Source: Fictibacillus sp. b24 (GTDB lineage: Bacteria > Bacillota > Bacilli > Bacillales > Fictibacillaceae). Taken from it: a stretch of DNA of 64,000 nucleotides. The stretch covers positions 2,294,001 through 2,358,000 of the forward strand of contig NZ_JAUCES010000005.1 of the NCBI RefSeq assembly GCF_030348825.1, written 5' to 3'. A program made the position numbers and the translations under genes. Each line of letters opens with the position of its first letter. Positions within the stretch are counted from its first letter, which is position 1. Shown here piece by piece: positions 8,778-18,052 of the stretch. The notes under the pieces were generated by a model. That model saw nothing but the letters and a program-made list of their open reading frames with translations, was not told the DNA's origin and made no database searches.

Positions 8778-9737
8778 TTAGAAAAGGTTGTTTAATTTTT
8801 GTTTAAGGGTTTCTGATTCTGCTATTATTCTTTGAAACAGTTCTTCTACGCTTGGAATATCCTTAATCCTGCCTACAATTTGTCCAGCCCAGCCAAAGCC
8901 TTCATCATCTTTTCCTTCATATATAAACTTTTGGTTTGCTTCTCCACTTATATAGTTCTTTAAATGTTCGTAAGTCCCATCTTTCATTTCCTCTTCTAAA
9001 ATCTTTAAGGCAAACTCCGTGCGCAACGTTCGGCCCGGCATTCCTAAAACCCTTTTAATAACAACCGTATCGATTTCAGAGCTTTCGACAACGAGTCTTT
9101 TGTATTCTGAATGTGCATGTACACATTCCTTTGTTGCGATAAATCTTGTTCCCATCTCAATTCCTTCTGCTCCAAGAGCCAACGCAGCCATGAGTCCTTT
9201 ACCATCAGCTATTCCTCCAGAGGCAATAACGGGAATGGTTACACTCTCAGCAACTTGAGGAACTAACACAAACGTACCTGTATCATCCTTGCCTATATGC
9301 CCGCCGCCTTCTTGTCCTACAGCCATGACTGCATCTGCACCTGACTTTTCTGCTTTTTTTGCTTGGCGCACACTTGAAACGAGGACAAGCGTTTTTATAT
9401 TTGTATCTTTAAGGCGGTCTAGAACAGGGGTAGGATTTCCCCCAGTTATACTAATTACATCAACATCTTCATCAATCGCAACTTCCAGCATTTCTTCATA
9501 AGATCTGCCATGCTGGCCAATTGCGAAGTTTACTCCAAAAGGACGTGAAGTTAGTCTCTTTGTTTTCTGGATCTCTTCTCTTAATGAGTGATGATCCGGC
9601 AACGACATCGCTGTAATCTGACCTAACCCCCCTGCATTTGATACGGCTGAAGCAAGTTCCGAATAAGCTAAGTATGCAAGTCCGCCTTGTATAATCGGAA
9701 GTTCAATATTTAATAATGCTGTTAGTCTAGTGTTCAA
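8778..9737 (-). CDS. nitronate monooxygenase-like FMN enzyme
   Basis: A 319-residue TIM-barrel flavoprotein of the 2-nitropropane dioxygenase/NMO family. PIIQGGLAYLAYSELASAVSNAGGLG is at the N-terminus, the FMN-phosphate motif AVGQEGGGHIG at about residue 140, then VIASGGIADGKG and GTRFIATKEC. Relatives oxidise propionate-3-nitronate or act as FabK-type enoyl-ACP reductases. A FabK role is less likely because fabI is also present in this window. It stands alone between yktB and speA. Confidence 0.85.
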   Translation of the reverse strand: MNTRLTALLNIELPIIQGGLAYLAYSELASAVSNAGGLGQITAMSLPDHHSLREEIQKTKRLTSRPFGVNFAIGQHGRSYEEMLEVAIDEDVDVISITGGNPTPVLDRLKDTNIKTLVLVSSVRQAKKAEKSGADAVMAVGQEGGGHIGKDDTGTFVLVPQVAESVTIPVIASGGIADGKGLMAALALGAEGIEMGTRFIATKECVHAHSEYKRLVVESSEIDTVVIKRVLGMPGRTLRTEFALKILEEEMKDGTYEHLKNYISGEANQKFIYEGKDDEGFGWAGQIVGRIKDIPSVEELFQRIIAESETLKQKLNNLF

Positions 9738-9851
9738 TTTTATTCCTCCCTGAAAATTAAATCATTTACTTACATCTTCATGCATTTTCTGTTATACTTC
9801 TTTTGTTTTATAAAATATCTGTTTTCACAAATTTTGTTGCTTTTGGAAGTG

Positions 9852-9882
9852 GTTGATTTCCGTTTCAGGTGCTCCTATCAAC
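9852..9882 (+). repeat. deleted copy of the interspersed repeat
   Basis: The left end (GTTGATTTCCGTTTCAGG) is joined directly to the right end (CTATCAAC), with the roughly 100-bp middle missing. The usual flanks are present on both sides: GTTGCTTTTGGAAGTG before it and CAATGTTTTAGAAATGAGCC after it. Confidence 0.75.
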
Positions 9883-9939
9883 AATGTTTTAGAAATGAGC
9901 CTTTAAATTAAGTTCACTATAGATGAGGTGTAGTATAAA

Positions 9940-11415
9940 TTGTCTCAACATGAAACTCCTTTATTTACTGGTTTGCGTGAACACGCAAACAAAAATCCAC
10001 TGCAGTTTCACATTCCAGGCCATAAAAAAGGCCAAGGTATGGACGAAGAATTCAAAGATTTTATTGGACCTAATGCTTTATCAATTGATTTAATTAACAT
10101 TACTCCCCTTGATGACCTTCATCACCCAAAAGGGATGATTAAAAAGGCTCAAGCTCTAGCAGCACAAGCTTTTGGTGCAGATCACACATTTTTCTCTGTA
10201 CAAGGAACTAGCGGAGCGATCATGACGATGATTATGTCAGTTGTTTCTCCAGGAGACAAGATCTTAGTGCCAAGAAACGTCCATAAGTCTATTATGACAG
10301 CAATCGTTTTTTCAGGTGCAACACCTATCTTTATTCATCCTGAAATCGATCCAGAGTTAGGGATTTCACACGGTATCACACCTGACAGCGTAGAAAAGGC
10401 CTTAAATCAACATCCAGACACAAAAGCTGTACTCGTGATCAACCCTACTTATTTTGGTTTTGCAGCTGACTTAAAAGGAATTGTCGATATTGCACACCGA
10501 TTCAATGTACCTGTACTTGTTGATGAGGCGCATGGTGTTTTGATTCATTTTCATGATCACATGCCACTATCCGCAATGCAAGCAGGTGCCGATATGGCTG
10601 CTACAAGCGTTCATAAATTAGGAGGATCTTTAACAGGCAGTTCCATTTTAAATGTAAGAGAAGGACTTGTCTCTCCTGAACGTGTCCAGACGATTTTAAG
10701 TATGATGACAACAACTTCAACTTCTTATATCCTGCTTGCGTCACTAGATGCGGCAAGAAGACGACTAGCGACTGAGGGATATACGCTAATCGAAAAAACG
10801 ATTTCATTAGCCAATGATACAAGAGCGAAAATTAATGAAATTCCCAATCTTTATTGTGTAGGGGAAGAAAAGCTTGGTACATCTGCTACATTTGATTACG
10901 ATCCATCCAAACTATTAATTTCTGTAAAAGATCTTGGTATTACAGGATATGAAGCAGAGACGTGGCTTCGTAAAAATTACAATATTGAAGTTGAGCTATC
11001 AGATCTGTATAACATTTTATGTTTAATCACAACTGCAGATCATGAAAAAGATACGATGGTTCTTATTGAAGCATTAACAAAACTTTCGGCAGAAAAAAGT
11101 TCATCTAAAAATGATGAAATTAAATCGATTCCCGTACACGTACCTGATATTCCAGTTCTTGCACTATCCCCACGAGACGCTTTCTACGCAAATACAGAAA
11201 GTGTGCCGTTTGAAGAATCAGCAGGAAGAATTATTGCAGAGTTTGTTATGGTATACCCGCCTGGAATCCCGATTTTTATACCAGGTGAAATTATTACTCA
11301 AGAAAACTTGGATTATATAAAAGAAAACCTTGAAGCAGGTCTCCCTGTTCAAGGACCGGAAGATGCAGAAATAAAATATTTAAAAGTTATTCAAGAGCAA
11401 GTTGCTATCCGTTAG
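9940..11415 (+). CDS. speA: arginine decarboxylase SpeA
   Basis: A 491-residue PLP enzyme of the Orn/Lys/Arg decarboxylase (aminotransferase-fold) class. The PLP Schiff-base lysine is K226 in SVHKLGGSLTGSS; the N-terminal FHIPGHKKGQG motif and the VDEAHG aspartate are intact. In Bacillus SpeA converts arginine to agmatine, the first step to putrescine and spermidine. The length matches B. subtilis SpeA. The start is TTG at 9940 with GAGGTG about 10 bases upstream. The short SR1P gene sits just downstream on the other strand. Confidence 0.93.
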   Translation: MSQHETPLFTGLREHANKNPLQFHIPGHKKGQGMDEEFKDFIGPNALSIDLINITPLDDLHHPKGMIKKAQALAAQAFGADHTFFSVQGTSGAIMTMIMSVVSPGDKILVPRNVHKSIMTAIVFSGATPIFIHPEIDPELGISHGITPDSVEKALNQHPDTKAVLVINPTYFGFAADLKGIVDIAHRFNVPVLVDEAHGVLIHFHDHMPLSAMQAGADMAATSVHKLGGSLTGSSILNVREGLVSPERVQTILSMMTTTSTSYILLASLDAARRRLATEGYTLIEKTISLANDTRAKINEIPNLYCVGEEKLGTSATFDYDPSKLLISVKDLGITGYEAETWLRKNYNIEVELSDLYNILCLITTADHEKDTMVLIEALTKLSAEKSSSKNDEIKSIPVHVPDIPVLALSPRDAFYANTESVPFEESAGRIIAEFVMVYPPGIPIFIPGEIITQENLDYIKENLEAGLPVQGPEDAEIKYLKVIQEQVAIR

Positions 11416-11431
11416 TAACAGATATTTCCAC

Positions 11432-11464
11432 AAAAAAAGAAGACCCTGCAGGGTCTTCTTTTTT
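11432..11464. terminator. bidirectional terminator, speA and SR1P
   Basis: A 24-bp perfect palindrome at 11437-11460 (AAGAAGACCCTG and its complement) with A-runs and T-runs on both sides. It lies between the speA stop and the stop of the opposing small gene. Confidence 0.9.
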
Positions 11465-11585
11465 ACTTTTCTAAGTTAGCCTGTTCTTGGCAATGTGGAC
11501 ATTTGTTTGAATACAAAGTTGTTACTTTTTCCTCTTCAAAATGCTCTATTGTTGTTTCACACGTTTGGCAAATGATTACACCCAT
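11463..11585 (-). CDS. sr1P: SR1P-like GapA-binding small protein
   Basis: A 40-residue protein with two Cys pairs (C6/C9 and C29/C32) around EEEKVTTLYSNKCPHC. This agrees closely with B. subtilis SR1P (as I recall it, MGTIVCQDCNEAIHYFEDEKVTTLYGTCC...), a peptide made from the dual-function sRNA SR1 that binds the glycolytic enzyme GapA. The ATG follows AAGGGAGATGG. A sigma-A promoter and a cre site lie upstream and the speA terminator downstream. In B. subtilis SR1 also maps beside speA. Whether the transcript also works as a base-pairing RNA is unknown. Confidence 0.85.
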   Translation of the reverse strand: MGVIICQTCETTIEHFEEEKVTTLYSNKCPHCQEQANLEK

Positions 11586-11608
11586 CCGATCCATCTCCCT
11601 TCACATTT

Positions 11609-11622
11609 TGAAAGCGCTTACG
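11609..11622 (-). promoter_or_regulatory. cre (CcpA) site at SR1P promoter
   Basis: CGTAAGCGCTTTCA on the minus strand differs from the cre consensus TGWAANCGNTNWCA at one position. It lies about 5-18 bases past the predicted transcription start, a roadblock position. Confidence 0.7.
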
Positions 11623-11633
11623 TTTATACCTAT

Positions 11634-11662
11634 ATATTATTATGTCACATTTAGTTTGTCAA
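11634..11662 (-). promoter_or_regulatory. sigma-A promoter of SR1P gene
   Basis: TTGACA (11657-11662) and TAATAT (11634-11639) on the minus strand with a 17-base spacer. Confidence 0.85.
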
Positions 11663-11697
11663 TACATTTAGTATAACACATTAAAAAAATGTGCTCA

Positions 11698-11997
11698 TTA
11701 ATCATATTGTTCGATAACAGGAATATGCGGGACCGCTTCTTCAAAGAAAAGTGCAAGATCTTCCGCTTCTTTAAGGGTCTTAATATGAAAAACCTGTCGG
11801 ATATATTCCAAGTTCCTCATATCATTTGAATCTAATAAAGCCGACCTTCCCGTTTGCATACAAACCACTAAAGGCTTGCCAAAAAACATATTTGTGTAAA
11901 CAATACCAAAATCATATCTTACTGTATCTGTAGTAAAACCTACAAACCGTACATTTACGGATTCACTCTCGTCATACAATTTTTCAAACCATTCCAT
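11698..11997 (-). CDS. DUF3055-like small protein
   Basis: A 99-residue soluble acidic protein. The patterns VRFVGFTTDTVRYDFGIVYT and FFGKPLVVCMQTGRSALL recall the DUF3055 family of Bacillaceae, whose function is unknown. The ATG at 11997 has GGAGGGATAAC upstream. It stands alone between the SR1P gene and a divergent DUF1885 gene. The family name is from memory. Confidence 0.65.
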   Translation of the reverse strand: MEWFEKLYDESESVNVRFVGFTTDTVRYDFGIVYTNMFFGKPLVVCMQTGRSALLDSNDMRNLEYIRQVFHIKTLKEAEDLALFFEEAVPHIPVIEQYD

Positions 11998-12211
11998 GTT
12001 ATCCCTCCTCGTATGATTTCACTGTTCATCGATCGGGCTGCGTATAACCTGCTATAAATAAATGAGGTATACTAATAGGACTGCAATTGAATGTAAGAGT
12101 AATTCCCTTAAATCTGGATATTCAAACTCCAATTTGTCAAAATCTTCTTAAAATATGATATACTATTCTATGTATAAACGCCTTTAAAAATGACTAACTG
12201 GAGTGAGTTAT

Positions 12212-12640
12212 ATGTCTCAAAACGCCTATATAAAGCTTGTTCCCGCTTCTGAAAAACAAGTTATCACAATAGAAGAAGTGAAAGACTTACTCATCTACTA
12301 CCGTTCTATCACCTCAAAAACAGGGGACCAATTATCATGGGGTTATTCTGAAGCGGCCTTTCCCTATACAATTGAGGAAAAAGAAGAAGCGGACCACAAA
12401 TGGTTTTATTTAAAAGGGATAGATCCACAGAAAAATAAGTATATCTTAATCGGTGTAGGAGAAGAAAAACTGGCCGATTCAGAAGAAATGGTGAACTACA
12501 TTCAAGTGTCACTAACTGATATTTCTACTCATGGAGACAAGGGAAAAGCCAATGAGTTTTGTAAGTTTTTAGCTTCAAAACTGAAAGGCGAACTCCACCT
12601 TTTTAACGGCAGAGTGATGTATTATTATCCGAAGAAATAG
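12212..12640 (+). CDS. DUF1885-like protein
   Basis: A 142-residue soluble protein resembling the DUF1885 family (SQNAYIKLVPASEKQVITIEEVKDLL at the start, YILIGV and a C-terminal GELHLFNGRVMYYYPKK). A GTG three codons earlier would leave no spacing to the GGAG site, so the ATG at 12212 is preferred. The function of the family is unknown. A TATACT box about 50 bases upstream may be the promoter. Confidence 0.65.
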   Translation: MSQNAYIKLVPASEKQVITIEEVKDLLIYYRSITSKTGDQLSWGYSEAAFPYTIEEKEEADHKWFYLKGIDPQKNKYILIGVGEEKLADSEEMVNYIQVSLTDISTHGDKGKANEFCKFLASKLKGELHLFNGRVMYYYPKK

Positions 12641-12710
12641 AAACAATTCTTTATTAGCTTTGTTGTTCTTATTAGCAGTTTTCGTTAAATCTTCGATGTT
12701 CTTGAAAGTG

Positions 12711-12839
12711 GTTGATATCCGTTCCAGGTGCTCGCTTTCCGCGGGGCAGGCGGTGAGCCACATTCGTACGTTTCACTCTTAAGTGTCTCACCTGCCAGCC
12801 TGTCCCGCAGGAGTCTTACACCTTGCACTACTATCAACT
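12711..12839 (+). repeat. interspersed foldable repeat, copy 3
   Basis: About 129 bp from GTTGATATCC to CTATCAACT, with the GCTCGCTTTCC and GCGGTGAGCC core and its pairing partners. TGTTCTTGAAAGTG, the usual left flank, precedes it. It occupies the gap between the DUF1885 gene and opuD. Confidence 0.85.
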
Positions 12840-13003
12840 TGCAAATGGAGAAAAGCTAAGACAAATAAGCTGAAATCTTTCTCCTAGTATATTAAAGAAG
12901 AATTGACAGTATAAGCCCTTAAGCTAGTCAGTTAATTACAGAGACACTACAACTACACTTTACTTTTAAAACAACAATTATTAGTGTTAAAACCCCATTT
13001 TCG

Positions 13004-13045
13004 AATAGGAAGTCCAATCATATGATTGGACTTCCTATTTTATTT
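13004..13045 (+). terminator. orphan 36-bp palindrome with T-run
   Basis: Positions 13004-13039 form a perfect palindrome centred on CATATG, followed by TTATTTTT. It has the form of an intrinsic terminator, but the nearest upstream gene ends 365 bases earlier and opuD starts about 80 bases later. The rest of 12840-13000 holds nothing I recognise. Confidence 0.6.
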
Positions 13046-13117
13046 TTACTACAATGTAAACTTTCGGGCCCTTAGGGGAAAATATAAAGAATACATATTG
13101 AGAAAGGATGTGACGAA

Positions 13118-14605
13118 ATGAAAAAACAACCTAATACTGTTTTTATCGTTTCACTATTGATTTCTATCGTTTTTATTATTATAGGAAGTTTATTTCCTGC
13201 CGAATTCCAAACAAAAGCTACAGCAATCCAAAATTTCTTGCAAGAGAAATTTGGCTGGTTCTATCTACTTTCCGCTACAAGCTTTTTAATCTTTGTTCTT
13301 TATTTAGCTTTTAGCAGGTACGGAAAAATTAAACTTGGAGAACCAGATGAAAAACCCGAATACCATACCGTTACGTGGTTTGCCATGTTATTCAGTGCCG
13401 GAATGGGAATTGGTCTTGTATTTTGGGGTGTAGCAGAACCAATAAGCCATTTCTATACTCCACCTTCAGGAGAAGGCGGAAATGCAGCCTCAGCACAAGC
13501 CGCTCTTAGGTATAGCTTCTTTCACTGGGGATTACATCCATGGGCAATTTACACGCTCATCGGGTTATCGCTTGCTTATTTTAAATTTAGAAAAGGAGCT
13601 CCAGGTTTAATCAGCTCCATCTTCACGCCGTTAATAGGAGATAAAGTAAATGGACCTATTGGTAAAACAATCGATATTATCGCTGTATTCGCTACTATTT
13701 TTGGGGTTGCAACATCACTCGGACTTGGGGCAGTACAAATAAGCGGAGGTATTTCATATTTAACGAATATAGCTAATAACTTTACAACACAGTTGATTAT
13801 TATTGCTATTGTTACGATATTATTTACTCTATCTGCGCAAACAGGATTGAACAAAGGTATTAAATACTTAAGTAACCTTAATATTTTTCTAGCTGTCTTA
13901 CTAATGGCTTTCTTGCTCTTTGCATCATCTACAAACTTTATTATGGACGTATTTGTACAGTCATTAGGAAATTACCTTCAATATTTGCCTAGTATGAGTT
14001 TGAAGTTAAGTCCGTTTCGTCCTAGTGAAGCTGGATGGATACAAGGTTGGACCGTCTTTTATTGGGCGTGGTGGATTGCTTGGGCACCTTTCGTCGGTAC
14101 CTTTATCGCACGTGTATCTAAAGGAAGAACCATTCGCGAGTTCATATTAGGAGTATTGTTGGTTCCAACCGTTTTCGGAGCTCTTTGGTTTTCTATTTTT
14201 GGAGGAGCAGCATTACATCTGGAGATTTTCAACAATGTTGGTTTGAATAAAATCATTACAGATAAAGGGACTGAGGTTGCTTTATTCGCATTATTTGAAA
14301 ACTTGCCTTTTGGAACGATCATGTCAATGCTTGCTATATTCTTGATCAGTACGTTCTTTATTACATCTGCTGATTCAGCTACATTTGTACTTGGTATGCA
14401 AACGAGCCATGGCCGTTTAAATCCTTCCTCTATGACAAAGTTTATCTGGGGAATAGTTATTGCAGCTGCAGCAGCAATCCTTCTGTATTCCGGTGGTTTA
14501 GAGGCGTTACAAACAGCTTCCATCATTGCTGCATTTCCATTTGCGTTTGTTTTGATCTTTATGATGTTTTCTCTTCAAAAAGCTTTATCTGAAGAGAAAA
14601 AATAA
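13118..14605 (+). CDS. opuD: BCCT family betaine/choline-type transporter
   Basis: A 495-residue carrier with about 12 membrane segments. The BCCT signatures are clear: FSAGMGIGLVFWGVAEP, SFFHWGLHPWAIYT and the Trp-rich WTVFYWAWWIAWAPFVGTFIARVSKGRTIRE. The family imports glycine betaine, choline or carnitine with Na+ for osmoprotection; OpuD is the closest B. subtilis member, but substrate cannot be read from sequence. The C-terminus is short, without the long regulatory tail of BetP. The ATG at 13118 follows GAAAGGATG. Confidence 0.85.
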   Translation: MKKQPNTVFIVSLLISIVFIIIGSLFPAEFQTKATAIQNFLQEKFGWFYLLSATSFLIFVLYLAFSRYGKIKLGEPDEKPEYHTVTWFAMLFSAGMGIGLVFWGVAEPISHFYTPPSGEGGNAASAQAALRYSFFHWGLHPWAIYTLIGLSLAYFKFRKGAPGLISSIFTPLIGDKVNGPIGKTIDIIAVFATIFGVATSLGLGAVQISGGISYLTNIANNFTTQLIIIAIVTILFTLSAQTGLNKGIKYLSNLNIFLAVLLMAFLLFASSTNFIMDVFVQSLGNYLQYLPSMSLKLSPFRPSEAGWIQGWTVFYWAWWIAWAPFVGTFIARVSKGRTIREFILGVLLVPTVFGALWFSIFGGAALHLEIFNNVGLNKIITDKGTEVALFALFENLPFGTIMSMLAIFLISTFFITSADSATFVLGMQTSHGRLNPSSMTKFIWGIVIAAAAAILLYSGGLEALQTASIIAAFPFAFVLIFMMFSLQKALSEEKK

Positions 14606-14613
14606 TACTGAAA

Positions 14614-14844
14614 CTAAATGAACAAAAGTTTACCCGTTACATAAATAACGGTTAATGAAATTGTAATATGGAATGCCACTGCCCTATTTTGAATGAATCG
14701 GTATGCCACTAAGAAGTTGAAATATCCAAACATCAGCAATAGGATCGTTTCGTAAAAACTATGATCATGGTGCGAAAGAAAAAGAACGATTGAATATCCG
14801 CACCACATTACAAATTGAATAAGTATACTAAACAATACGTTCAT
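14614..14844 (-). CDS. small membrane protein, unknown
   Basis: Not recognised. A 76-residue protein with two or three hydrophobic segments. The ATG at 14844 follows GGAGGAC at good spacing; a longer frame open upstream to 14928 has no such site. It converges with opuD, with 8 bases between the stops. A repeat element lies just upstream of its start. Confidence 0.5.
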   Translation of the reverse strand: MNVLFSILIQFVMWCGYSIVLFLSHHDHSFYETILLLMFGYFNFLVAYRFIQNRAVAFHITISLTVIYVTGKLLFI

Positions 14845-14949
14845 CTTGTCCTCCGTGTACTTCATTATAATTAAAGGGTATGACAGATTTTGCAATATAT
14901 GATTGAATGAAAAAGGCTGGTTTTCCAATCTTTGTCGCTCTAGAATGTG

Positions 14950-15080
14950 GTTGATTTCCGTTACAGGATGCTCGCTTTCCGGGGGGCGTGCGGTGAGCCT
15001 CCTCGTCGCTTTGCGACCTTAGGAGTCTCACCTGTCCCGCTAATCCCCCAGGAGTCTCGCACCTTGCACTACAATCAACT
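14950..15080 (+). repeat. interspersed foldable repeat, copy 4
   Basis: 131 bp from GTTGATTTCC to CAATCAACT, with GGTGAGCCTCCT pairing with AGGAGTCTCACC. AACAACCTTATAGAAAAGAG about 40 bases beyond matches the right flank of copies 1 and 2. Confidence 0.85.
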
Positions 15081-15150
15081 TTTCAATGAAGATGCTTTGC
15101 TCCGAGGTAAAAGACTTAAAAACAACAACCTTATAGAAAAGAGACATAAA

Positions 15151-15194
15151 AAAACCCCCTTGCAAGCTGAAATTACAGCCTGCAAGGGGGTTTT
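15151..15194 (-). terminator. terminator of the pdh operon
   Basis: CCCCCTTGCA pairs with TGCAAGGGGG around a 16-base loop; the minus-strand product ends in a T-run. Confidence 0.9.
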
Positions 15195-15201
15195 GTTTTA
15201 T

Positions 15202-16614
15202 TTATTTTACGATATGAACTGGAAGTCCGATCGCAACTTCAGCTGCTTCCATAGAAATTTCTCCGAAAGTTGGATGCGCATGGATCGTCATAGCAATATC
15301 TTCAGCAGTCATTCCTGCTTCAATTGCTAATCCTAATTCAGCGATCATATCAGATGCATTTCCACCAGCAATTTGAGCTCCTAAAACGAGTCCATCTTCT
15401 TTACGAGTGATAAGTTTCATGAAACCATCTGTTTCGTTCATAGATAGAGCACGTCCGTTAGCTGCGAATGGGAATTTAGAAGCTTTCACTTCATATCCTG
15501 CTTCTTTTGCTGACTTTTCATCATAACCTACAGAAGCTAGTTCTGGGTCTGTGAATACGACAGCAGGAATAGCTAAGTAATCAATTTCAGCTGCATGTCC
15601 TGAGATTACTTCAGCTGCTACTTTACCTTCATAAGATGCCTTATGAGCAAGAGCTGGACCTTCAACTACATCACCGATTGCATAGATGCCGTTAACGCTT
15701 GTTTGAGCTTTCTTGTTGATCTTGATAAGACCGCGTTCAGTCATTTCAACACCAACTTGCTCAAGACCAAGTTCTTCAGTGTTTGGACGGCGTCCAACTG
15801 TTACAAGTACATAATCTGCTTCAAAAGTTTTTGACTCACCTTTGATTTCAGCTGTTACAGTAACACCGTCTTTTGTTTCTTCTACGCCTTTAGCCATTGC
15901 TTCAGTAAATACTTCCACATTGCCTTTTTTCTTCAAGCGCTTTGAAACAACTTGACTCATCTGCTTTTCGAACCCTGGAAGGATTTGTTTTCCACCTTCA
16001 AGGATTGTTACTTCAGTACCAAAGTTAGCATAAGCCGTTCCAAGCTCCATTCCAATATATCCGCCACCGATAACTACCATCTTCTTAGGGATTTCTTTAA
16101 GAGCAAGAGCTCCTGTAGAAGAGATAATACGGTCACTCCATTTGAAACCTGGGATTTCAATAGGACGTGATCCAGTAGCGATGATCGCATTTTTGAACGT
16201 GTAAGTTTGAGAGTTTTTCTCATCCATGATACGTACAGTGTTTTCATTTACGAAATAAGCTTCACCACGAAGGATTTCCACTTTATTTCCTTTTAAAAGT
16301 CCTTCTACTCCGCCAGTAAGCTTCTTAACGATGCCTGCTTTCCAGTCTTGAACTTTGCTGAAATCAACTTTTACGTTTTCAACAGTAATACCCATATCTT
16401 CTGAGTGATTAGCATGTTCTACACGGTGACCTGCATTAATTAAAGCTTTTGATGGAATACAACCAACGTTCAAACAAACGCCGCCCATTTCTGCCTTTTC
16501 CGCAATAGCCACTTTTTGTCCTAATTGTGCAGCGCGAATAGCCGCAACATATCCCCCAGGACCTGAACCAATAACAAGTGTGTCTAACTCAATTGGAAAA
16601 TCTCCTACTACCAT
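15202..16614 (-). CDS. pdhD: dihydrolipoamide dehydrogenase, PDH E3
   Basis: A 470-residue flavoprotein of standard length. It has the FAD motif [17 protein letters not shown] near residue 17, redox disulphide CLNVGC, NAD motif [13 protein letters not shown] motif [12 protein letters not shown], and the C-terminal HAHPTFGE with the catalytic His-Glu pair. It reoxidises lipoyl groups of E2 with NAD+. It starts 4 bases after pdhC, last gene of the operon, with a strong terminator behind it. Confidence 0.97.
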   Translation of the reverse strand: MVVGDFPIELDTLVIGSGPGGYVAAIRAAQLGQKVAIAEKAEMGGVCLNVGCIPSKALINAGHRVEHANHSEDMGITVENVKVDFSKVQDWKAGIVKKLTGGVEGLLKGNKVEILRGEAYFVNENTVRIMDEKNSQTYTFKNAIIATGSRPIEIPGFKWSDRIISSTGALALKEIPKKMVVIGGGYIGMELGTAYANFGTEVTILEGGKQILPGFEKQMSQVVSKRLKKKGNVEVFTEAMAKGVEETKDGVTVTAEIKGESKTFEADYVLVTVGRRPNTEELGLEQVGVEMTERGLIKINKKAQTSVNGIYAIGDVVEGPALAHKASYEGKVAAEVISGHAAEIDYLAIPAVVFTDPELASVGYDEKSAKEAGYEVKASKFPFAANGRALSMNETDGFMKLITRKEDGLVLGAQIAGGNASDMIAELGLAIEAGMTAEDIAMTIHAHPTFGEISMEAAEVAIGLPVHIVK

Positions 16615-16618
16615 CGAA

Positions 16619-17947
16619 TTACGCCTCCATTACTAATAGTTGTGGATCGTTCAATAAACGCTTAATGTGATTCAATGCATTTTGAGCTGTTGCACCATCG
16701 ATTAGACGGTGGTCAAAGCTAAGAGATAGCGCTAAAACAGGAGCTACTACTACTTCTCCATCTTTAACAACTGCTTTTTCAGCAATACGGCCGATACCTA
16801 AGATCGCTACTTCTGGGTGGTTGATTACTGGTGTGAACCATTGACCGCCTGCAGAACCGATATTTGTAATCGTACAAGATCCGCCTTTCATCTCTTCACC
16901 AGAAAGCTTGCCATCACGTGCTTTAGTAGCTAGCTCATTGATTTCAGCAGAGATTTTGAAGATGGATTTACGATCAGCATCTTTTACAACTGGTACCATT
17001 AAACCGTTATCTGTATCTGCTGCGATTCCGATGTTGTAATAGTGCTTGTACACGATTTCTTCGTTAGCATCATCAATTGATGCATTAAGCACTGGGTACT
17101 CACGAAGTGCAGAAGTTAATGCTTTTACCACGTATGGAAGATAAGTAAGCTTGATGCCTTTATCAGCAGCAACTTGCTTGAACTTCTTACGGTGTGCAAC
17201 AAGATCAGTAACGTCCACTTCATCCATTAGTGTAACATGTGGAGCTGTATGTTTGGAGTTAACCATCGCTTTAGAGATCGCTTTTCTAATTCCTTTGATC
17301 TTTTCACGCGTTTCCATTTCTCCAGCTGGAATTGCTTTTGGAGCTTCTTTCTTCGCTTCCGCTTTAGGTGCTTCTTCGCCAGCTTTTGGTGCTTCTGCCG
17401 CCGCTTCTCCACCGCCGCTTACAAACTTGTCAATATCTTCTTTTAATACACGTCCGTTATCTCCAGAACCTTGTACTTTACGGATATCTACTTCTTTTTC
17501 ACGAGCATATTTACGAACAGAAGGCATTGCGATTACACGTTTAGATTCGTCTGCTGGTTCTTCTTTAGATGTAACTTCCGTTTTATCTGTTTTAGCTTCT
17601 GATTGATCAGCTTCTTTCGCTTGATCAGCAGTCACATTCTTCTCTTCTTCAGCTTTAGGCTGTTCCGGAGCTTCGTCGCCTCCGCCATGAGCATCAGCAG
17701 GAATCTCACCTTCTGCCTCGATCGTTACTAGAACATCACCAACAACAGATACTGTTCCTTCATCTACTTTTAATTCAAGGATTTTACCGTCTACAGGAGA
17801 TGGAATTTCAACTACAGCCTTATCGTTTTGTACTTCAAGCAGAATATCGTCTTCTTTAACTGCGTCCCCTGCTTTAACAAACCACTTTACGATTTCACCT
17901 TCGTGAATTCCTTCACCAATATCGGGAAGCTTAAATTCATATGCCAC
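16619..17947 (-). CDS. pdhC: dihydrolipoamide acetyltransferase, PDH E2
   Basis: A 442-residue E2 with a single lipoyl domain (residues 1-77; lipoylated Lys in [14 protein letters not shown]), a charged Ala/Glu/Lys linker, a peripheral-subunit-binding domain ([22 protein letters not shown] near 140-160), a second Ala/Pro-rich linker, and a catalytic acyltransferase domain ending with [10 protein letters not shown]. It transfers acetyl groups to CoA and forms the core of the complex. The gap to pdhB holds a hairpin. Confidence 0.97.
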   Translation of the reverse strand: MAYEFKLPDIGEGIHEGEIVKWFVKAGDAVKEDDILLEVQNDKAVVEIPSPVDGKILELKVDEGTVSVVGDVLVTIEAEGEIPADAHGGGDEAPEQPKAEEEKNVTADQAKEADQSEAKTDKTEVTSKEEPADESKRVIAMPSVRKYAREKEVDIRKVQGSGDNGRVLKEDIDKFVSGGGEAAAEAPKAGEEAPKAEAKKEAPKAIPAGEMETREKIKGIRKAISKAMVNSKHTAPHVTLMDEVDVTDLVAHRKKFKQVAADKGIKLTYLPYVVKALTSALREYPVLNASIDDANEEIVYKHYYNIGIAADTDNGLMVPVVKDADRKSIFKISAEINELATKARDGKLSGEEMKGGSCTITNIGSAGGQWFTPVINHPEVAILGIGRIAEKAVVKDGEVVVAPVLALSLSFDHRLIDGATAQNALNHIKRLLNDPQLLVMEA

Positions 17948-17998
17948 GACTAACGCCTCCTATTTTATAACAATCTTTATTCGTCACTTATGTGAAAG

Positions 17999-18038
17999 AG
18001 CTGAAAGAAATAGTCTATTACAGACTTCTCTTTCAGCT
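17999..18038 (-). promoter_or_regulatory. hairpin between pdhB and pdhC
   Basis: AGCTGAAAGA and TCTTTCAGCT form a 10-bp stem, with a second inner stem AGTCT/AGACT. It lies in the 105-base pdhB-pdhC gap and has no T-run after it on the minus strand, so an mRNA processing or stability element is more likely than a terminator. Confidence 0.6.
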
Positions 18039-18052
18039 AACATTCATTTTTT

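Noticed and set aside
14947-15330. Open frame across repeat copy 4 and the pdh terminator
   Set aside because: It runs through the repeat, the terminator and antisense to pdhD; no ribosome-binding site.
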